The notes under the pieces are model-generated. The model was not told the DNA's origin. It worked only from the letters and a program-made list of their open reading frames with translations, and did not search any database. Position numbers and translations under genes: made by a program. This document shows positions 61,224 to 64,000 of a stretch of 64,000 bases of DNA, piece after piece (the first letter of the stretch is position 1; every line of letters begins with the position of its first letter). Source of the DNA: Ramicandelaber brevisporus. Taxonomy: Eukaryota > Kickxellomycota > Ramicandelaberales > Ramicandelaberaceae. Where the stretch lies: positions 1 through 64,000 of the forward strand of contig MU602731.1 of the NCBI GenBank assembly GCA_025201865.1, written 5' to 3'.

Positions 61224-62495
61224 TTAATCAAAAGTGGTGCGCTTGCCCTGTGGGGTAGCAGCAGAGCCGAACCGAGAGTTGCCACCGGAGAAGCCGCCAT
61301 TGGAGAAGCCACCACGGCCGCCGCCACGAGGACCACCAGCACCGCCGCGACCGCCACGGCCTCCACCGCGAGCGCCACCACGGCCACCACGGCCGCCACG
61401 ACCACCAGCGTCACCGTTGCCGGCACCGCCTCTGGAGGAGGCGTAGTCCAGACGGATGGTGCGGCCATCGAGGTCAGTGTTGTTCCACTCCATTGCCTTC
61501 TTGGCAGCCTCGACGGTGTCAAACTCAACGTGGGCAAAGCCCTTTGGTCTGCCAGTGTCTGGGAAGGTTGGGAGGCGGACCTGGACAACAGCGCCGCATT
61601 CGGAGAAGGCATCACGCAGACCCTGCTCGGTGGTGTTGAATGACAGATTGCCAACGAACAGAACCTTGGTTGGCTCGCCTGGAGCCTGGGAGCCCTCGCG
61701 GGAGCCCTTGTCATGCTGGCCCTTGCGAGCAGCGGTAATCTCGACGTGGATGTTGCGGCCCTCAAGCTCGGCACCCTCGGCAGCCAATGCAGCCTGGGCA
61801 GCCTCAGCGGTGGCAAAGTCAATGTAGCCGAAGCCACGGGATCTGCCAGAGTCGCGGTCGGTGGCAATGCGAGCGCCAGCAATCTCGCCGTACTTGCCGA
61901 AGAACTCACGCAGGGTCTCGTCAGTGACGGAGAAGCCGAGGTTCTTGACAAACAGGCCGCAGCCCTCGCCGCCGGCTGGGGCTGGGGAGGCTGAAACAGG
62001 CTTGGCGTAGCTGTCGCCGTTGGAGTCGGCAACCTTGGCACGCTTCTCGGTTGGCTCATCGGCATCGCGCTTGCGCTTCTTGTCGTCCTCAGCCTCGGAT
62101 TCAGATTCGGAGTCAGAGTCGGAGCCAGAGTCGCTCTCGCTGCTGCTGGAAGAGTCAGACTCGCTGGAGGAGGATGAATCGCTGTCGTCCTTCTTGGCGG
62201 CCGCTGGCTTCTTGCTCTTTGCCTCCTCCTTCTCATCATCAGAGTCAGAGTCGCTGGAATCGCTCGAGTCCGATGCAGAAGAGTCGCTGGAGCTGGAATC
62301 AGAGCCAGAGTCAGAGTCAGAGTCGGATGAAGAGCTGTCAGAGTCAGAGTCGGACTCAGACTCGGAAGATGAAGACTCCTCCTTCTTGGTGACCTTGGAT
62401 GCCTTGGATGCCTTGGATGCAGTTGCCTTCTTGCTCTCAGCGGCAGCTGGAGCGGCAGCCTTTGCGGAAGATGAGGACTTGGTTGCCTTGGGCAT
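61224..62495 (-). CDS. NSR1: Nucleolin-like protein (Nsr1/gar2 type)
   Basis: This is a 423-residue nucleolar protein for pre-rRNA processing and 40S assembly. Residues 1-150 are Lys/Ala-rich, then alternating Ser/Asp/Glu acidic blocks, probably casein kinase 2 targets. A short basic segment with KRKRDADEP (about 145) should act as nuclear signal. RRM1 (about 177-255) has GLFVKNLGFSVTDETLREFF and GRSRGFGYIDFATAE. RRM2 (about 277-355) has KVLFVGNLSFNTTEQGLRDA and GRPKGFAHVEFDT. A Gly/Arg-rich RGG tail (about 358-410) ends in RTTFD. The layout of acidic N-terminus, two RRMs and RGG tail matches yeast Nsr1 (414) and fission-yeast gar2 (500). ATG 62495 is used because the frame upstream is leader sequence. 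It is divergent with the molybdopterin synthase gene. Confidence 0.95.
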   Translation of the reverse strand: MPKATKSSSSAKAAAPAAAESKKATASKASKASKVTKKEESSSSESESDSDSDSSSSDSDSDSGSDSSSSDSSASDSSDSSDSDSDDEKEEAKSKKPAAAKKDDSDSSSSSESDSSSSSESDSGSDSDSESESEAEDDKKRKRDADEPTEKRAKVADSNGDSYAKPVSASPAPAGGEGCGLFVKNLGFSVTDETLREFFGKYGEIAGARIATDRDSGRSRGFGYIDFATAEAAQAALAAEGAELEGRNIHVEITAARKGQHDKGSREGSQAPGEPTKVLFVGNLSFNTTEQGLRDAFSECGAVVQVRLPTFPDTGRPKGFAHVEFDTVEAAKKAMEWNNTDLDGRTIRLDYASSRGGAGNGDAGGRGGRGGRGGARGGGRGGRGGAGGPRGGGRGGFSNGGFSGGNSRFGSAATPQGKRTTFD

Positions 62496-62927
62496 TTTTG
62501 TTTTGGTTAAAGTGACTGTAATGTGTGGTTTTAGGTTGTGCTTGTAGAGCTGAGGTTGGTTCGAGTCGAGAGCTGAGAAGACTTTGGCAGAAAGTACAAC
62601 GGCAGACAAGCGACACTTATAAGAAAGGTTGTGGTTTGTGTGTGTATGTGTATGTTTTTTTTTGGGAGTGGTGATGTAGGTTGTAAAGACAGCAAACAAT
62701 CAAAAAAAAAATAATGCTGATCTACTTACCACCAATGTTTTTTTTCTGTATATTATTTTATTGTATTTGATTTTATTGTATTTTAGCCAATGCTTTTAGT
62801 ATTATTCGTTTTTTAAATAGCCACGTTTATTCAAACGCACTCGTTAGTTTCAGCCAATCAGAGTTTCAGCAATTTTCATTCAGCTTCTTTTCTTTTGTAT
62901 TTTATTTTATTTGCTAACATACATCAG
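62496..62927. promoter_or_regulatory. Divergent promoter region, nucleolin / molybdopterin synthase small subunit
   Basis: These 432 bp hold two CCAAT boxes on the plus strand: CCAAT at 62787..62791 and CCAATCAG at 62854..62861, the latter about 70 bp before the MOCS2A start. AT-rich TTTTATTGTATT repeats lie at about 62755..62785, and a run of A at 62702..62711. A nucleolin leader occupies the left part. Confidence 0.5.
62854..62861 (+). promoter_or_regulatory. CCAAT box (HAP/NF-Y type)
   Basis: CCAATCAG is the preferred NF-Y/HAP context, at a typical distance of about 70 bp before the MOCS2A ATG. Confidence 0.45.
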
Positions 62928-63296
62928 ATGACAAACTCCAAAGCAGCTGCTTCAACCTGGCGCTGTACTGTGCTGTACTTTGCTGCTGCACGCGAGACGG
63001 CCGGCTGTTCGGAAGAGACTGTTGCGCTCACTCCATTGGGACTTGAAGTCTTCTCCAGCAAGAATGAGGCTACCAATACAACTGAAGCAACAGCAACAAC
63101 TGAAGCAACAATTGCTGTGCAGCAGGTGACAGTCGATGATATCATTGAGGCATTGAAGCGGCGGCATCCTAATCTACCAAAGGTTCTAGAGTCGTGCGCG
63201 TTTGCTCTTGACAATGAGTATGTCAACGATACTTCCACCGAGTTGGTTCCGGCCGGCAGCACGCTGGTTGTTATTCCACCCGTCAGCGGGGGCTGA
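62928..63296 (+). CDS. MOCS2A: Molybdopterin synthase small subunit (MoaD/MOCS2A)
   Basis: This is a 122-residue ubiquitin-like sulfur carrier. TVLYFAAARETAGCSEETV matches the MoaD N-terminal strand-helix, HPNLPKVLESCAFALDNEYV the middle, and the chain ends VIPPVSGG. The C-terminal Gly-Gly becomes a thiocarboxylate that delivers sulfur to precursor Z through the large subunit MOCS2B, making molybdopterin. A 25-residue Thr/Ala/Glu-rich insertion (about 45-65) sits before the VTVDDIIEAL helix. The frame extends to a TTG at 62895; ATG 62928 is chosen. It implies that the organism makes molybdenum cofactor, for example for nitrate reductase or sulfite oxidase. The large subunit is not in the window. 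Confidence 0.93.
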   Translation: MTNSKAAASTWRCTVLYFAAARETAGCSEETVALTPLGLEVFSSKNEATNTTEATATTEATIAVQQVTVDDIIEALKRRHPNLPKVLESCAFALDNEYVNDTSTELVPAGSTLVVIPPVSGG

Positions 63297-63322
63297 TCTA
63301 TCTATTCAATCAAACAGTAAAC

Positions 63323-63328
63323 AATAAA
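63323..63328 (+). terminator. Polyadenylation signal AATAAA of MOCS2A
   Basis: AATAAA 27 bp after the stop codon and 46 bp before the next start. Confidence 0.4.
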
Positions 63329-63373
63329 CAATAGCGACAATAACAATAATAACAATAGCAATAACAGCAGGAA

Positions 63374-64000
63374 ATGCTCAACCTTGAAAGTAGATTGGAA
63401 CCAATAGTGTGTTATGCAATAGAGATTCCAGCCAATGGTCTCGACCCAGAGGTTGAAGAGCGCTGGCTCGCTAACTTGTACAGCGACGCTGAGCGAGCAA
63501 AGATCTTGGCGAAACGGAATAGAGTGGACCGAGCCAGGTCGCTACTTGGCCACCAGCTGCTGCGACATGCGCTAGATATATTTGTTAGGGATCACTCAGA
63601 TGCTTTAGAAAATGAGCTCAGCAATGCTGTCCTGAACTCATCTGACATATTCACACGAACAGAACATGGAAAGCTGATCTTTGCAGATGCAATGCTAACC
63701 AAGTTTCCACTGCTGAGCAGAATTGCATTTAACATATCACATGCTGGCAAGTGGGCCGTAGCTGCGTTAGCACTTGGTGATGGCGTACATATTGGCGTTG
63801 ATGTGGTTCGTGACAGCTTGGAAGAACACAGCTTGCATAGTTGTGACCAGCTTTCCCGTGAAATGAGCTCACAGCTATCGCAATCAGAGTGGGACTTGGT
63901 TCAGGTGGGCGGTAGTAGCGAGCAACAGCTGACAACGTTTCATGCACTGTGGAGTCTTAAAGAGGCGCTAGTTAAGGCTCATGGAACTGGAATCACCCGT
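63374..64000 (+). CDS. 4'-phosphopantetheinyl transferase (Sfp/Lys5/AASDHPPT type), cut by window end
   Basis: The frame from ATG 63374 runs open to the window edge (209 residues so far). It reads as an Sfp-type phosphopantetheinyl transferase, which moves phosphopantetheine from CoA to a carrier-protein serine. Seen are RARSLLGHQLLRHAL in the first half, then FNISHAGKWAVAALA and HIGVDVV, the (N/H)ISH and G(V/I)D motifs with metal-binding Asp, and ALWSLKEALVKAHGTGI, the W-x-x-K-E-x-x-x-K motif. All core motifs are present; perhaps a third of the protein is missing. Likely carriers are alpha-aminoadipate reductase (lysine synthesis) or mitochondrial ACP, which cannot be decided here. It follows MOCS2A by 77 bp on the same strand. 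Confidence 0.88.
   Translation, partial: MLNLESRLEPIVCYAIEIPANGLDPEVEERWLANLYSDAERAKILAKRNRVDRARSLLGHQLLRHALDIFVRDHSDALENELSNAVLNSSDIFTRTEHGKLIFADAMLTKFPLLSRIAFNISHAGKWAVAALALGDGVHIGVDVVRDSLEEHSLHSCDQLSREMSSQLSQSEWDLVQVGGSSEQQLTTFHALWSLKEALVKAHGTGITR

Noticed and set aside
62557-62566. GGTTCGAGTC resembling a tRNA B box
   Set aside because: No A box, acceptor stem or anticodon arm could be placed around it on either strand.

Overview
The window is a gene-dense stretch of a fungal nuclear genome: 26 protein genes in 64 kb, all but two readable as one uninterrupted open frame. The fungal signature is the five-domain AROM protein (42721..47613), supported by a Spb1 rRNA methyltransferase, a Nsr1/gar2-type nucleolin, a Gea-type Sec7 protein, a Mmf1-type RidA protein, Pso2 and a GPA-type G-alpha. 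The near absence of introns, the long Q/N/S-rich insertions and the many simple repeats in leaders suggest an early-diverging lineage, with Kickxellomycotina-like Zoopagomycota the best guess (inference only). No rRNA, tRNA, transposon, CRISPR array or viral gene was found.

Layout. 0.5-8 kb: ARP2 (-), a vezatin/Inp2-like membrane protein split by a 103-bp tandem duplication (+), a FIST-domain protein (+), RidA/Mmf1 (-), a THEM6-like hot-dog protein (+). 8-16.3 kb: Spb1 (-), a DGAT2-family acyltransferase (+), an EI24-family membrane protein (+), an F-box/EF-hand protein (-), a mitochondrial GGQ release-factor-like protein (-). 16.5-31 kb: a WDR81-like BEACH/WD40 protein (+), Pso2/Snm1 nuclease (-), a PLP-binding YggS/PROSC protein carrying a second tandem duplication (+), and a 1997-residue low-complexity protein with a dispersed PH domain (+). 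31-42 kb: Chk2/Cds1-type FHA kinase (-), a coiled-coil protein (+), G-alpha (+), a small membrane protein (-), a saccharopine dehydrogenase-like oxidoreductase (+). 42-64 kb: AROM (+), a P5-like disulfide isomerase (-), Gea/GBF1 Arf-GEF (-), kinesin-4 (-), nucleolin (-), the molybdopterin synthase small subunit (+), and the start of a phosphopantetheinyl transferase cut by the window end (+).

Most genes are housekeeping functions: actin nucleation, ribosome biogenesis, lipid synthesis, trafficking, DNA damage response, aromatic amino acids and cofactors. Neighbours do not form one pathway. Many lie head to head over 100-1100 bp or converge with 30-150 bp between stop codons. I see no clearly undescribed multi-gene system. 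The most notable signals are two independent ORF-breaking tandem duplications with the same 103-bp period, one showing allele-like differences and also a perfect AG|GT pair that could be an intron, and several conserved domains with very large insertions or altered active sites.
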